From the IMG/VR virus record IMGVR_UViG_3300030104_005592, positions 1-38,346 of that record: DNA of 38,346 nucleotides, one strand, 5' to 3'. Source of the DNA: a virus. Each line of letters starts with the position of its first letter. Position 1 is the first letter of the stretch. Both the position numbers and the translations under genes were made by a program. Positions 1-6,954 of the stretch are shown piece by piece. Below the pieces are notes generated by a model. It had not been told where the DNA came from, ran no database searches, and worked only from the letters and a program-made list of their open reading frames with translations.

Positions 1-45
1 GTGTCCGCTGGACAAGGCTGTAGAGATTTACCCACCCCCGGGTCG

Positions 46-408
46 TCAGTCGCCTCGAGCTCGCGCCCTCAAGGCCTCCCGCTGGGTCTTGGCCTGGTGG
101 CACGGGTGGCAGGTGGCCTCAAGGTTGCCGGCAACTGTGGCGCCTCCCTCAGCCTCTGGGATGATGTGATCAACCTCAGTTGCTGGTGTCGCTTTCCGCT
201 CTCGCTTGCACGGCTGGCAGAGGTACCGATCACGCTCAAGCACCTGTTCTCGCAGCCGGCGCCAAGGCCTGCCACCTCTGCCTCTGCCTGCACGGCCTCG
301 TGTCCAGCTCTTGGCCTGGTCGGCGTGAGCCTCGCAGTAGCCGTGCTTCTCCCTGGTGGTCATCCGGCACAGCTTGTCCCGGCAGGGCTTGGCGGTACGC
401 TGTGGCAT
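46..408 (-). CDS. HNH endonuclease next to the terminase genes
   Basis: Protein of 120 residues with an N-terminal Cys cluster (CRDKLCR) and a C-terminal HNH ββα-metal motif: EVDHIIPEAEGG, then NLEATCHPCHQAKT, where the two CxxC pairs would bind structural zinc. In HK97-type phages an HNH nuclease beside the terminase takes part in cos cleavage and packaging; that role is known for the family and inferred here. Its ATG overlaps the stop of the 57-aa gene upstream (TGATG). Transcription runs off the left end, and after joining the ends the next gene is TerS. Family call is firm. Confidence 0.9.
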   Translation of the reverse strand: MPQRTAKPCRDKLCRMTTREKHGYCEAHADQAKSWTRGRAGRGRGGRPWRRLREQVLERDRYLCQPCKRERKATPATEVDHIIPEAEGGATVAGNLEATCHPCHQAKTQREALRARARGD

Positions 409-581
409 CAGTCGAGTGTGCTGCCGTCGAGGTAAGTGGTCGGCTCCCTGTCCTCGTCATCCATGCCCTCGGCCTCAGCCATCGCCTGAACCAGTGCGGC
501 ATTGCTGCTGGCCAGGCGATTGATGGCATCTGTCTGCTGGCGGATAGCTTCGATGAGCTCGGCAGTCTGTTGTTCGTTCAC
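408..581 (-). CDS. Small acidic protein of 57 aa between spanin and HNH genes
   Basis: A short frame read from GTG at 581 to TGA at 408. The protein begins MNEQQTAELIEAIRQQ and ends TYLDGSTLD, with a probable coiled-coil helix in the first 35 residues and an acidic tail. The GTG overlaps the TGA of the Rz1-like gene (GTGA) and its own TGA overlaps the ATG of the HNH gene, so it fits exactly into the operon. This tight packing is the main evidence that it is real. I do not recognise a family. It might be an accessory packaging or lysis protein, but nothing in the sequence decides that. Confidence 0.7.
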   Translation of the reverse strand: MNEQQTAELIEAIRQQTDAINRLASSNAALVQAMAEAEGMDDEDREPTTYLDGSTLD

Positions 582-847
582 TTAGATGCCTCTTCGATTG
601 GCCGGTCGTTCCATGCCCTGACGTCATCCTTATCGCCCTCGCACGCGGTAGCCACCTTCTTCAGCTGCTCAGCCCACACCGGGCACCAGTCAATCCGCCG
701 AGGTGGCGCCGGAAGTGTCCGCGGTACCAGGTAATCCTGAGGAACCTGCTCCTTCACGTACTCGGTTCGGGTCAGCCACTGTGCCGGACCGCATCCGCTC
801 ATAAACAGCGTCAGGCCACACATACTCAGGACCAGAGCAAGGCGCAT
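578..847 (-). CDS. Rz1-like outer-membrane spanin lipoprotein
   Basis: Protein of 89 residues with a lipoprotein signal: a hydrophobic stretch followed by a lipobox at MSGC (Cys about residue 19), after which it is Pro-rich (VPRTLPAPPRR). The gene begins inside the Rz-like gene in another frame, the nested arrangement typical of Rz/Rz1 spanin pairs. The expected role is an outer-membrane lipoprotein that binds the periplasmic part of Rz and fuses inner and outer membranes at the end of lysis. At 89 aa it is longer than lambda Rz1 (60 aa), with an extra C-terminal domain containing two Cys. Confidence 0.85.
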   Translation of the reverse strand: MRLALVLSMCGLTLFMSGCGPAQWLTRTEYVKEQVPQDYLVPRTLPAPPRRIDWCPVWAEQLKKVATACEGDKDDVRAWNDRPIEEASK

Positions 848-1160
848 CTCTAACCAACTCCTTCAGCTCGGCCTCGGTCTTGGCCAGCTGTTCGCTAAGG
901 TTTCTCTCTCGCTCTGAGCGGATCAGGGCTTGCTGATCCCGCCAACGGATATCCGCCTGCAGCTGAGCGATCTGGGATAAGTTCTCTTCGTTGGTGACCC
1001 TGGCCTGATCCATGGCCTGTGTGAGATTGGCGTTCTCCTGCAGCAGCTGCTGGCGGTCTGACCACAGCCACCAGAATGAGAGGCCCGCAACGACCACCAA
1101 AGTGGCGATGATCGGAACCGCATACGCCGAGAGCTTGGCCTTCACAGTGCTCAGAATCAT
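690..1160 (-). CDS. Rz-like inner-membrane spanin
   Basis: Protein of 156 residues. One N-terminal transmembrane segment (about residues 13-33, VPIIATLVVVAGLSFWWLW) with few charges before it is followed by a long coiled coil (about 35-105, rich in Q, E, R and L). This is the type II N-in/C-out topology of i-spanins. It overlaps the holin-like gene upstream by 4 bases (1157-1160) and contains the start of the Rz1-like gene. The Ser/Gly-rich C-terminus lies in the overlap, where the other frame is under selection too. Confidence 0.85.
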   Translation of the reverse strand: MILSTVKAKLSAYAVPIIATLVVVAGLSFWWLWSDRQQLLQENANLTQAMDQARVTNEENLSQIAQLQADIRWRDQQALIRSERERNLSEQLAKTEAELKELVRDAPCSGPEYVWPDAVYERMRSGTVADPNRVREGAGSSGLPGTADTSGATSAD

Positions 1161-1417
1161 TGCTTCACCTTGCCTGCCCAGGCCTCAGCGATGTTGTTGC
1201 CGAAGTAGCTGACGATCAGTGTGGCGCTGATGCCGTATGACCAGCCGATGACCACCCCCATTGATTCAAGGACCTTCGGATCATAAATGCCCAGAAGGAC
1301 CCAACAGGGCGTCTGCAAGATGGCCCACCATTTGCCGGTGTAGTACCCGCGCCGGCGGTGCTTCCACCAGCGATTCGGGTCCGGATGGCTTTCAGTTGCG
1401 TCCATATTGGCTTTCAA
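1157..1417 (-). CDS. Putative holin-type small membrane protein
   Basis: Protein of up to 86 residues (an internal Met at position 5, base 1405, is an alternative start). A basic N-terminus (WWKHRRRGYY) is followed by hydrophobic segments around residues 30-45 (WAILQTPCWVLLGIY) and 52-72 (MGVVIGWSYGISATLIVSYF), then a short charged tail. Size, topology and position between the lysozyme and the spanins suggest a holin or holin partner. I cannot tell from sequence alone whether this or the neighbouring 89-aa membrane protein is the true holin. Confidence 0.65.
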   Translation of the reverse strand: MKANMDATESHPDPNRWWKHRRRGYYTGKWWAILQTPCWVLLGIYDPKVLESMGVVIGWSYGISATLIVSYFGNNIAEAWAGKVKQ

Positions 1418-1661
1418 GGAGGCGGTCGAGCTTCTCGTTCATCCGCCGGATATCGACCTTGAGCTCGTTGTAAGTCTTTTCAGTGCGCTCCTGGTCATTA
1501 AGCCGGGCCTGCTGCAGCGTCTGAACAGAACTTTCAACCAGTGAAAGTCGCTCATCCTGCTTGGACTGATCCCTGGCAATGGAAACCGCCAGCAACACAA
1601 CCGTCACCAGAACTGCGATGGGAATGCCCTTGTCGATGTGCCAACCTCGGCGATCGCTCAC
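1392..1661 (-). CDS. Small membrane protein with coiled-coil tail (holin accessory candidate)
   Basis: Chosen start is GTG at 1661, one base after the lysozyme stop (1663-1665), giving 89 residues. A transmembrane segment lies at about 13-30 (IPIAVLVTVVLLAVSIA), followed by a charged heptad-repeat region (SLVESSVQTLQQ through MNEKLDRLLE). The 3' end overlaps the next membrane gene by 26 bases. The position in the lysis cassette suggests a holin, antiholin or XhlA-like membrane anchor. Topology is visible; function is inferred. Confidence 0.65.
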   Translation of the reverse strand: MSDRRGWHIDKGIPIAVLVTVVLLAVSIARDQSKQDERLSLVESSVQTLQQARLNDQERTEKTYNELKVDIRRMNEKLDRLLESQYGRN

Positions 1662-1662
1662 T

Positions 1663-2091
1663 TCAGACACCGCGTACCTCGCCAGCCCGCATGATTTCCG
1701 ACAACTCAACGGCTCTCACGCCAACCTGGCGGGCCCATTTCGAATTGAGCATTTCGTCTGCTGCCCGATCCCAGTCCCGACGACCGATAGCTGCCCACAT
1801 GTTCTTGAAGCCCATGAGGCCGGCAAACCCAAGATTAAAAGCCATATTGCCGATCACGGTTTGACGAATAGGATCCAGGTCCCGGTATTCGTCCACGGTC
1901 TCCAGCTGACGCTCAACCTGGTCGATGTCGTTGTCGAGCATGAAGTCAGCCTCATCGCGACTGATGCCCACGTCTTCCAGGTTGCGACCATAGCCGACGG
2001 TCAGCTTGCCCACTGTGTCGAGGTAGGGCTTCAGTCGGAGGCCTTCGTGGCGCTCCAGCTGTGATCTGAGTAGTTGGCGATTCATAGGCAT
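1663..2091 (-). CDS. Endolysin, GH24 phage lysozyme
   Basis: Protein of 142 residues (140 from the second ATG at 2085). The T4-lysozyme-type catalytic pattern E-8aa-D-5aa-T is exact: Glu in LERHEGL, Asp in KPYLDT, Thr in GKLTVGYG. It would cleave the MurNAc-GlcNAc bond of peptidoglycan. No signal peptide or SAR transmembrane segment is visible, so it should need a holin for export. Both candidate ATGs lie directly behind the U-tract of a terminator hairpin (2092-2115) with no Shine-Dalgarno sequence, which is odd for a strongly expressed late gene. Confidence 0.92.
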   Translation of the reverse strand: MPMNRQLLRSQLERHEGLRLKPYLDTVGKLTVGYGRNLEDVGISRDEADFMLDNDIDQVERQLETVDEYRDLDPIRQTVIGNMAFNLGFAGLMGFKNMWAAIGRRDWDRAADEMLNSKWARQVGVRAVELSEIMRAGEVRGV

Positions 2092-2115
2092 AAAAAAGCC
2101 CGCTCGGAGGCGGGC
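2092..2115 (-). terminator. Intrinsic terminator abutting the lysozyme start
   Basis: On the minus strand GCCCGC and GCGGGC (2098-2103 / 2110-2115) form a hairpin followed by six T, ending one base before the lysozyme ATG. Transcription of the lysis and structural genes must pass through it, implying antitermination. Bases 2116-2223 between this and the next hairpin hold no gene that I can support and no clear sigma-70 promoter. Confidence 0.75.
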
Positions 2116-2223
2116 GAATAGTCATGTGTGGTTGCGGCTGCTGAATTGTGAAGAGGGCGCCAACCTCACCGAGCGGCTATGTGTCATGCCCGCCAGGCCG
2201 CACGTCGTATCTGGTCCGGACAC

Positions 2224-2258
2224 AAAAAAACCGCCAGCTCCAAGTGGAGGGCGGTTTT
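2224..2258 (-). terminator. Strong intrinsic terminator after the early leftward operon
   Basis: AAAACCGCC (2227-2235) pairs with GGCGGTTTT (2250-2258), with an inner CTCC/GGAG stem. On the minus strand it is followed by seven T. It stands 60 bases after the stop of the 240-aa gene and separates the replication genes from the lysis genes, where lambda has tR'. The plus-strand side also ends in four T, so weak two-way action is possible. Confidence 0.8.
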
Positions 2259-2318
2259 ATTGGGGATGGTTTCCCAAACTAGAGCCAGAGTACCAAAACC
2301 ACCCCAAAACGCAACACC

Positions 2319-3041
2319 TTATGCCACGCCCTCCCGCTCCTCCGACATCAGTCCAATTTCATTGGCAACTGGAGCAAGGGCTTTTCGCTCCATGTTGTCG
2401 AGGATACCCAGCATCTTGTCCCAGTCAGCCGCCCAATGCTCAGCCCAGTTTTGAACGCTCGGAAGCCTCTCGCCATACATATGGTAAAGGAACCTTGATA
2501 TACCAGCAGGACCACCAAGCGTAGATCCACCGCCAAATACCACATCACGGTGATGGCGCATTGCTGCATACATCAAGAGCTTCAGCCGAACGATTCGCTT
2601 ACCCTGCATGGCTAGAAGCCTGTCCTTATCTAGGGCTTTGAAAAATTCATTTTGCAGGTATTCATGAACACGCTCGCAATCTTCTGCGCTGAACTCAGTC
2701 GCTGGCGCGTACATTATCGCCCCGAAAGATCTCAGCGGCTTGGGCAGTGTCTTTATTGCCCCCTGAATTCGAGACCTCCACATTGCATCCCATCTCTCAA
2801 AAAAGTCAGAACCGCCTTTTAATGACTCCGAAGCTGTCACGAGAGGCTTCCGGCCAGAAAGCACGCGGCCCCTATCTGTTTCCTCATACAAGTTTCGGTA
2901 CCATCCCTGAGAGTAGACCTGGCCTGGCTCCTTAGGTGCTTTCTCTTCAGCGTTTTTCTTCGGAGTACGCGCCCGAGCGAGGGCGTCATCCTTTGGAATG
3001 TAAAAAGCATCGTGCCATGCCTTACGCGCAGATAATCTCAT
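2319..3041 (-). CDS. Unknown protein in the late-antiterminator position
   Basis: Protein of 240 residues, basic in its first 40 residues (AREGION rich in R/K: LARARTPKKNAEEKAPK) and mixed helical after that, with Trp-rich stretches (FFERWDAMWRSR; WAEHWAADWDKM). No recognised motif. Its ATG overlaps the stop of the YbcO-like gene (3038-3041). As the last gene before two terminators and the lysis cassette it holds the place of lambda Q or of similar late activators. That is a positional inference only; I see no zinc-binding Cys cluster of the Q type. Confidence 0.6.
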   Translation of the reverse strand: MRLSARKAWHDAFYIPKDDALARARTPKKNAEEKAPKEPGQVYSQGWYRNLYEETDRGRVLSGRKPLVTASESLKGGSDFFERWDAMWRSRIQGAIKTLPKPLRSFGAIMYAPATEFSAEDCERVHEYLQNEFFKALDKDRLLAMQGKRIVRLKLLMYAAMRHHRDVVFGGGSTLGGPAGISRFLYHMYGERLPSVQNWAEHWAADWDKMLGILDNMERKALAPVANEIGLMSEEREGVA

Positions 3042-3433
3042 GCAGCCCCCTTAACTTCGATGTGGCCCTTCTCTATGAGCCGGTCCTGAGTCCTTATAAC
3101 CCCTTCCAGGTGCCAGAGGTCCCGGGTTACCCTGGAATATCCATCATTGGCATACCCGCCATCCAGCCAGCCATGACATGCTGAGCAGGCATAGGCCGCC
3201 TTGTGGTCTTCATTCTTTCCACCAACGCCACCGCCATTCAGGTGAGCGAGGACTGTGGTGTCTGGGTTTCGATTACAAACCCCAGGGACTCTCACCAGGC
3301 AAGGCTCACCTTTGGCGCTGTCCCGGATCTTGCTCCGCTTCGGTCTGGTGGATTTCACTTGAGCCCGGAACTTCAGGCCACTCTTTGATTTCAGCGATGT
3401 CTTGGTTTTCAGCGGCGTTTTTCGAGTCAGCAT
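3038..3433 (-). CDS. DUF1364 / YbcO-like nuclease
   Basis: Start taken at ATG 3433, two bases after the stop of the upstream gene and behind GGGGAC; 131 residues. A Lys-rich N-terminus (TRKTPLKTKTSLKSKSGLK) leads into the family core: GEPCLVRVPGVC, then VLAHLNGGGVGGKNED, then ACSACHGWLDG. The paired Cys/His residues match a treble-clef, HNH-like zinc nuclease fold. DUF1364 proteins such as E. coli YbcO occur in the ninR-like region of lambdoid phages and are thought to act in recombination. Family call is good; activity is inferred. Confidence 0.8.
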   Translation of the reverse strand: MLTRKTPLKTKTSLKSKSGLKFRAQVKSTRPKRSKIRDSAKGEPCLVRVPGVCNRNPDTTVLAHLNGGGVGGKNEDHKAAYACSACHGWLDGGYANDGYSRVTRDLWHLEGVIRTQDRLIEKGHIEVKGAA

Positions 3434-3434
3434 G

Positions 3435-3746
3435 TCAGTCCCCGTGGTACCGTGATCCGCCAGCGCCATAGCCCCGGCCGTTGCTCTCTGCCCTCATGGC
3501 CGCCAGCTGTCGCCTGACCTCCACCAACTCCTGGTTGCGCTCGCTCAGCCGGATTCGCAGCTGAATCACCAGGTCTTCCTTTGAGAGGCTTTCGCCGGTC
3601 TCCTTACAAACCACACCGGACGCTTCACAGCGGTCGCAGGGCATCTCATAGAACATCGGCTTCACAAAGCCACCGCCATGGCACTTTGGGCAGGGCTTGA
3701 GCGGCCGCTTCTCCTGGTTGAACGCCGGGCCCGATCGCTTCCTCAT
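3435..3746 (-). CDS. DnaJ-type zinc-ribbon protein
   Basis: Start at ATG 3746, which overlaps the preceding stop as ATGA; 103 residues. Residues about 17-45 carry two CxxC pairs in DnaJ-like context (PCPKCHGGGF and PCDRCEASGVVC), followed by a coiled-coil segment (LVIQLRIRLSERNQELVEVRRQL) and a Gly-rich tail. A structural zinc site plus coiled coil suggests a protein-protein or nucleic-acid adaptor. It belongs to the replication/nin-like operon. Small proteins like this are common in Pseudomonas-type phages without known function. Confidence 0.75.
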   Translation of the reverse strand: MRKRSGPAFNQEKRPLKPCPKCHGGGFVKPMFYEMPCDRCEASGVVCKETGESLSKEDLVIQLRIRLSERNQELVEVRRQLAAMRAESNGRGYGAGGSRYHGD

Positions 3747-4111
3747 GCAGCCCTCCGCTTTTTCCTTTGAATGCGCGGATCCTCCCAACCGGCCAGATCC
3801 AGCTCGATATCAATCGCTTCCGGGCTTACCTGGTAGTGACGGGACAGATAAGACTTGCTCAGTTTTGGCAGCTGCTGATCAATGCGGGCCTTCTCTGCTG
3901 CACACTGGCGGATCAGCGCCTGGTCTTCTTCATCGAGGGCAACAACGGGCATATGCTCCCGGACCTTCCTGATCGTGAAAGAGCTGCAGCCAAACTTCAC
4001 TCCCAGAAACTTGTCGGAGAGCTCCTCGGACTGGGCTCGAAGATCGGCGCCGTGCATGTAGTCTTTCGCCGCCTGGCGAGCTCTCATCTTGGAAAGGTGG
4101 TTGGTTCTCAA
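3743..4111 (-). CDS. Hypothetical protein, possible HTH
   Basis: Protein of 122 residues with overlaps at both ends (4-base ATGA overlaps with the genes on each side). The middle contains LGVKFGCSSFTIRKVRE, which resembles a helix-turn-helix, and a second similar stretch YLSRHYQVSPEAIDIELDL. A basic tail ends RIQRKKRRAA. It could be a DNA-binding regulator of the replication operon; no named family recognised. Confidence 0.65.
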   Translation of the reverse strand: MRTNHLSKMRARQAAKDYMHGADLRAQSEELSDKFLGVKFGCSSFTIRKVREHMPVVALDEEDQALIRQCAAEKARIDQQLPKLSKSYLSRHYQVSPEAIDIELDLAGWEDPRIQRKKRRAA

Positions 4112-4782
4112 TGCAAACCTCCAATGCGCTTGGTCTTATCGTCTACTGCCAGCCCGAGGAACTCCTCCGTTTTTTCATGGTGGATGCGGACCACGCCTTG
4201 CTCACCCCCGCCCTGGTACACCAGCCGGGCCTTTTCCTTGTCGCCTATCAGTGCCGGCTGGTCCGTCGAACGACCACGCTTGAAGCCAGATTGCAGGCTG
4301 TTCTCGTGCTCGCTGGCGCCGATGAGCTTTCGAGGGAAGCTGTCGGGTGGTGTAGTGGTGAAACCTTGGTAGAGCTTCAGGAAGTTGTTCCGGAGGAACG
4401 GATATTCCTTGTTATCGGTCAGGGCAACGGTCTGCCAGCCGCCAAGCCTCTCGATTGCTGCGTGGATTTTCGGGTCATCGAAAACCACAGAGCGGTAGTT
4501 GCCCACGCAACGGATAGCGAAATCGACCTTGGCCCAAGCCTCCCCGCTGGCGGACTGGCTACTGCCCTGCAGCAACCGGACGATATCGGCAGGCTTGGGC
4601 GGGTACTGGCCCGTATCTGGGTTGGTGATGTGCCGAGATAGGGCGTGCTCAATGTCAGCCAACGAGAAGGCGATGAGCGACTGGAATACCATGTAAACCA
4701 CCCTGGGCTCGGGGCTCTTGCCATAGATCTCATGGGCCTGTGCCCACATATCGCCAAAGGCCTCCAGATCATTGGTGTTCAT
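4108..4782 (-). CDS. Replication protein in the lambda P position
   Basis: Protein of 224 residues. The N-terminus (LEAFGDMWAQAHEIYGKSP) and the segment ALSRHITNPDTGQYPPKPADIV resemble the DUF6475/P-like group of phage replication proteins, in which a replicative-helicase loader domain follows the O-like initiator. It overlaps the O-like gene by 14 bases. The expected role is delivery of host DnaB to the phage origin. Position is the strongest argument; I see no Walker motif, so it is not a DnaC-type ATPase. Confidence 0.65.
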   Translation of the reverse strand: MNTNDLEAFGDMWAQAHEIYGKSPEPRVVYMVFQSLIAFSLADIEHALSRHITNPDTGQYPPKPADIVRLLQGSSQSASGEAWAKVDFAIRCVGNYRSVVFDDPKIHAAIERLGGWQTVALTDNKEYPFLRNNFLKLYQGFTTTPPDSFPRKLIGASEHENSLQSGFKRGRSTDQPALIGDKEKARLVYQGGGEQGVVRIHHEKTEEFLGLAVDDKTKRIGGLH

Positions 4783-5740
4783 AGGTCACTCCTTGCTGGC
4801 TGTTCGAGCGCTGCTCGTGGATGCGGCGGAGCTCGGCGGCTCGATCGATACCTGCCTGTTGCGGGGCTTTCCGGCGCTCTGACCTCCGCTGCATGGCAAC
4901 CTGAGGCCACTTGTCGCGAAGCTTTTCGGGGGATTGGACGTGTGAAGCCCAGAATTTCTCGTGACGGATAGCCCAGTCCCACAGAATCCGGATGTGGCGG
5001 TGCTCCCGGCCATCCTGCTCTCGCATCAGCCGGATGGTGTTTGCCCAGCGGGAGAATTTCGGTTCTCGTGGCTTGTCCTCTCCCAGCTGATCGACCAGTG
5101 CGTCCCACATCCACACCGCAAGATCGAGATCGTCTTGTGTCCCCCAGAATCGGCCGTTCTCGATGGCGGCATCAGGCCTTGAGGGCTGGCTTTGCTCGTT
5201 GGGGTGATCTGGGTCGTCCTGCGCTGGGTGGTTGTCCGGCCGGTCAGGCCCGGACGTCTTTCCTGCCGTAGTCTCTGAGGTAGTCTCTGAAGTAATCTCT
5301 GTAATAGATTGGCGGTTTCCGCCCTCACAGTCTGGCGGGTTTGTGCATTCTTGAATGGCGCTTTCCGCCATACTGGTTGCACCATCTGTACATTCTTGAT
5401 TGGCGGATTCCGCCATTCTGGAGGACAGCGCTTTCAGGGCGGTTTCCAGAGCGTCAACGTTCACTCGGAAGTACAGCTTCGCCGGAACACCTTTCCTGAT
5501 CTCTTCCAGGAAGCCGGCCTTTTCCAACCGCTTGCGAGCGGTCTCCTGCTCCCGGCGTGTCATGCCGGTTTCGGCCTCCCAGTCGGACTGAGACTTATAG
5601 AACCAGCCGTCCTTGTTGGAGGTCCGGCCATGCCAGTAGATGCACTGGGAGAGCATCAAGGCACCAGTGATCCCGACACCCAGGTCGACGAAAGCCCTCT
5701 GGAAGGCGATAGGCCTGTCGAATAGTTCAATACCACTCAC
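4769..5740 (-). CDS. Replication initiator (lambda O-like), contains the origin
   Basis: Protein of 323 residues. Residues about 1-105 form a winged-helix DNA-binding domain (MLSQCIYWHGRTSNKDGWFY, then WEAETGMTRREQETARKRL). A low-complexity linker follows (about 110-200: repeated MAESA-QECT, then SETTSETT and a Pro/Asp/His-rich stretch), and the C-terminal domain (about 205-300) probably contacts the helicase loader. The repeats encoding the linker are the candidate iterons, as in lambda where ori lies inside gene O. It overlaps both neighbours by a few bases. Confidence 0.82.
   Translation of the reverse strand: MSGIELFDRPIAFQRAFVDLGVGITGALMLSQCIYWHGRTSNKDGWFYKSQSDWEAETGMTRREQETARKRLEKAGFLEEIRKGVPAKLYFRVNVDALETALKALSSRMAESANQECTDGATSMAESAIQECTNPPDCEGGNRQSITEITSETTSETTAGKTSGPDRPDNHPAQDDPDHPNEQSQPSRPDAAIENGRFWGTQDDLDLAVWMWDALVDQLGEDKPREPKFSRWANTIRLMREQDGREHRHIRILWDWAIRHEKFWASHVQSPEKLRDKWPQVAMQRRSERRKAPQQAGIDRAAELRRIHEQRSNSQQGVTYEHQ
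5268..5421. repeat. Candidate replication origin: iterons inside the O-like gene
   Basis: Three 12-bp tandem units (GTAGTCTCTGAG-type) run from 5268 to 5303. A palindrome ATTGGCGGTTTCCGCC follows at 5308-5323. Then come two 35-bp direct repeats at 5342-5376 and 5387-5421, 45 bp apart and identical at 30 of 35 positions, each holding a TGGCGnnTTCCGCCA palindrome. The layout of AT-containing short repeats beside palindromic iterons in the linker of an initiator gene matches lambda ori. Function is inferred from this analogy. Confidence 0.75.
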
Positions 5741-6477
5741 GCCACGTTCTCCTGGTCATCGAACAGGACGTGGCTGTAATGGCCATCCCAGTCCTTTCGC
5801 ATTTCAAGCCGACCCTGCTCATATTGGGCATAGAGCCACTTGGCTCCCTTCTGGGTGAGCACAACCTTCTCGCAGGGCCGATCGTCTCGGTTCAGATAGC
5901 GCCGCTCGGTGAAAAGCTTGTCCCGGTAGGCGGCCGCACTACGGTAGCCGTGGGGAGTCCGTAGTAGTCGCTTGCGCTCCACCAGGACAGGCTGCACTCG
6001 GTTCAGGTTGACGCCATTTAGCATTCGGCAGAATTCCACAGGCGTCAGGCCGGCCTTGAGGTTCTCGGCCAGGTCGTTGCAAACAGCGTTGAGGCGGTTG
6101 GTTTCGCCCTTGTAGTGGTCAACCTGGGAACTGAGGTCCTCGAGGGCGATCCGGGCTTCTTTGGTCAGGTTTCGAGCCCAGGAGGGCAGGGCAGCCTGCT
6201 CTTCCAGGTACTGCCAGCGGTCTACCACTGCAGCGGTGAACTCCGGAGAGAGTCGGGCAACCAGCACGAGAGAGTCCCGCTTGTTGAAGCGATACTCCTG
6301 GTAGATGTTGCCGCGGTGTTCGTAATCTGACCCCTCCAATGGAGAGGTTAAGATTTGATCAGCCGCCAGGCGTTCTGCCGACCGCTTAACATTGTCATGA
6401 CGGCTTCCGGTGAGATCCGCGATCTCACGGCTGCTCATCGTTGGGCTGCAGTTGTTCCTCAATACCAGATCAGTCAT
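5737..6477 (-). CDS. Rha-type regulator with ANT-like antirepressor C-terminus
   Basis: Protein of 246 residues. The N-terminal part resembles the phage Rha family (TMSSREIADLTGSRHDNVKR, then EYRFNKRDSLVLVARLSPEF, residues about 13-90). After a coiled segment the C-terminal part (LTPVEFCRMLNGVNLNRVQP through VVLTQKGAKWLYAQY, about 140-225) resembles the ANT/KilAC domain of phage antirepressors. It lies in the lytic leftward operon and may counter the CI-like repressor, which lacks an SOS-cleavable domain. That regulatory link is inference. Confidence 0.75.
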   Translation of the reverse strand: MTDLVLRNNCSPTMSSREIADLTGSRHDNVKRSAERLAADQILTSPLEGSDYEHRGNIYQEYRFNKRDSLVLVARLSPEFTAAVVDRWQYLEEQAALPSWARNLTKEARIALEDLSSQVDHYKGETNRLNAVCNDLAENLKAGLTPVEFCRMLNGVNLNRVQPVLVERKRLLRTPHGYRSAAAYRDKLFTERRYLNRDDRPCEKVVLTQKGAKWLYAQYEQGRLEMRKDWDGHYSHVLFDDQENVA

Positions 6478-6497
6478 AATCGAATCCTCTACTGATT

Positions 6498-6545
6498 ACC
6501 CGGCGAGGTGTTACCAGCACCGTTTGAGCCGGGTTTTCTTTTTTC
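6498..6545 (+). terminator. Plus-strand hairpin with T-tract opposing the leftward operon
   Basis: ACCCGGC (6498-6504) pairs with GCCGGGT (6528-6534), with an inner GGTG/CACC stem, and is followed on the plus strand by TTTTCTTTTTT. It lies between two minus-strand genes (RusA and the Rha-like gene). As drawn it would stop rightward, antisense transcription; on the minus strand there is no T-tract after the hairpin. Confidence 0.6.
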
Positions 6546-6954
6546 AGGCCTCTGGCCCTTTCCCCGTAATCACCACCCGAATCTCTCCATCCGGCCGGAC
6601 GATTTCGTCGCGTTTCAGGAATGGATGTGTCCGGAAGTGGCAGTCATCGATCTTCAGTGCGTCCGCCAGTCCATCGCGGCCTGACTTGAACGCGGCAATA
6701 ATGTTGTCGTCGTCCCGGGGTCGCCGATTGGGTGGATGGAAGCCCAGGAACACATGAATTTCGCCGCCAGCTTCGACCAGCTCCCTCAGTGGAGTGAGAT
6801 CCCAATTGCCAGCCTGGATGGCCTCCAGTGAAATCATCTTGCAGGTGTAGCGATAGACTTCCGCAGCCCGGGCCCTCTTCGCCCAATGCCCTCGGGAGTT
6901 CGGACTCAGGGCCTTGTGCGGCCAGGGAAGTTTGATTTCGAGTTTCTCTGGCAT
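6544..6954 (-). CDS. RusA-family Holliday junction resolvase
   Basis: Protein of 136 residues. The family features are LSPNSRGHWAKRARA near the N-terminus and the acidic catalytic region RPRDDDNIIAAFKSGRDGLADALKIDD, whose Asp residues bind Mg2+. RusA cleaves Holliday junctions 5' of CC dinucleotides; in phages it resolves branched replication and recombination intermediates before packaging. It overlaps the end of the upstream small gene by about 49 bases. ATG 6954 is preceded by CGGAGCAGG. Confidence 0.9.
   Translation of the reverse strand: MPEKLEIKLPWPHKALSPNSRGHWAKRARAAEVYRYTCKMISLEAIQAGNWDLTPLRELVEAGGEIHVFLGFHPPNRRPRDDDNIIAAFKSGRDGLADALKIDDCHFRTHPFLKRDEIVRPDGEIRVVITGKGPEA

Noticed and set aside
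1579-2064. Plus-strand frame of 161 codons over the lysozyme gene
   Set aside because: Antisense to the lysozyme with intact E-8-D-5-T catalytic pattern; no independent support.
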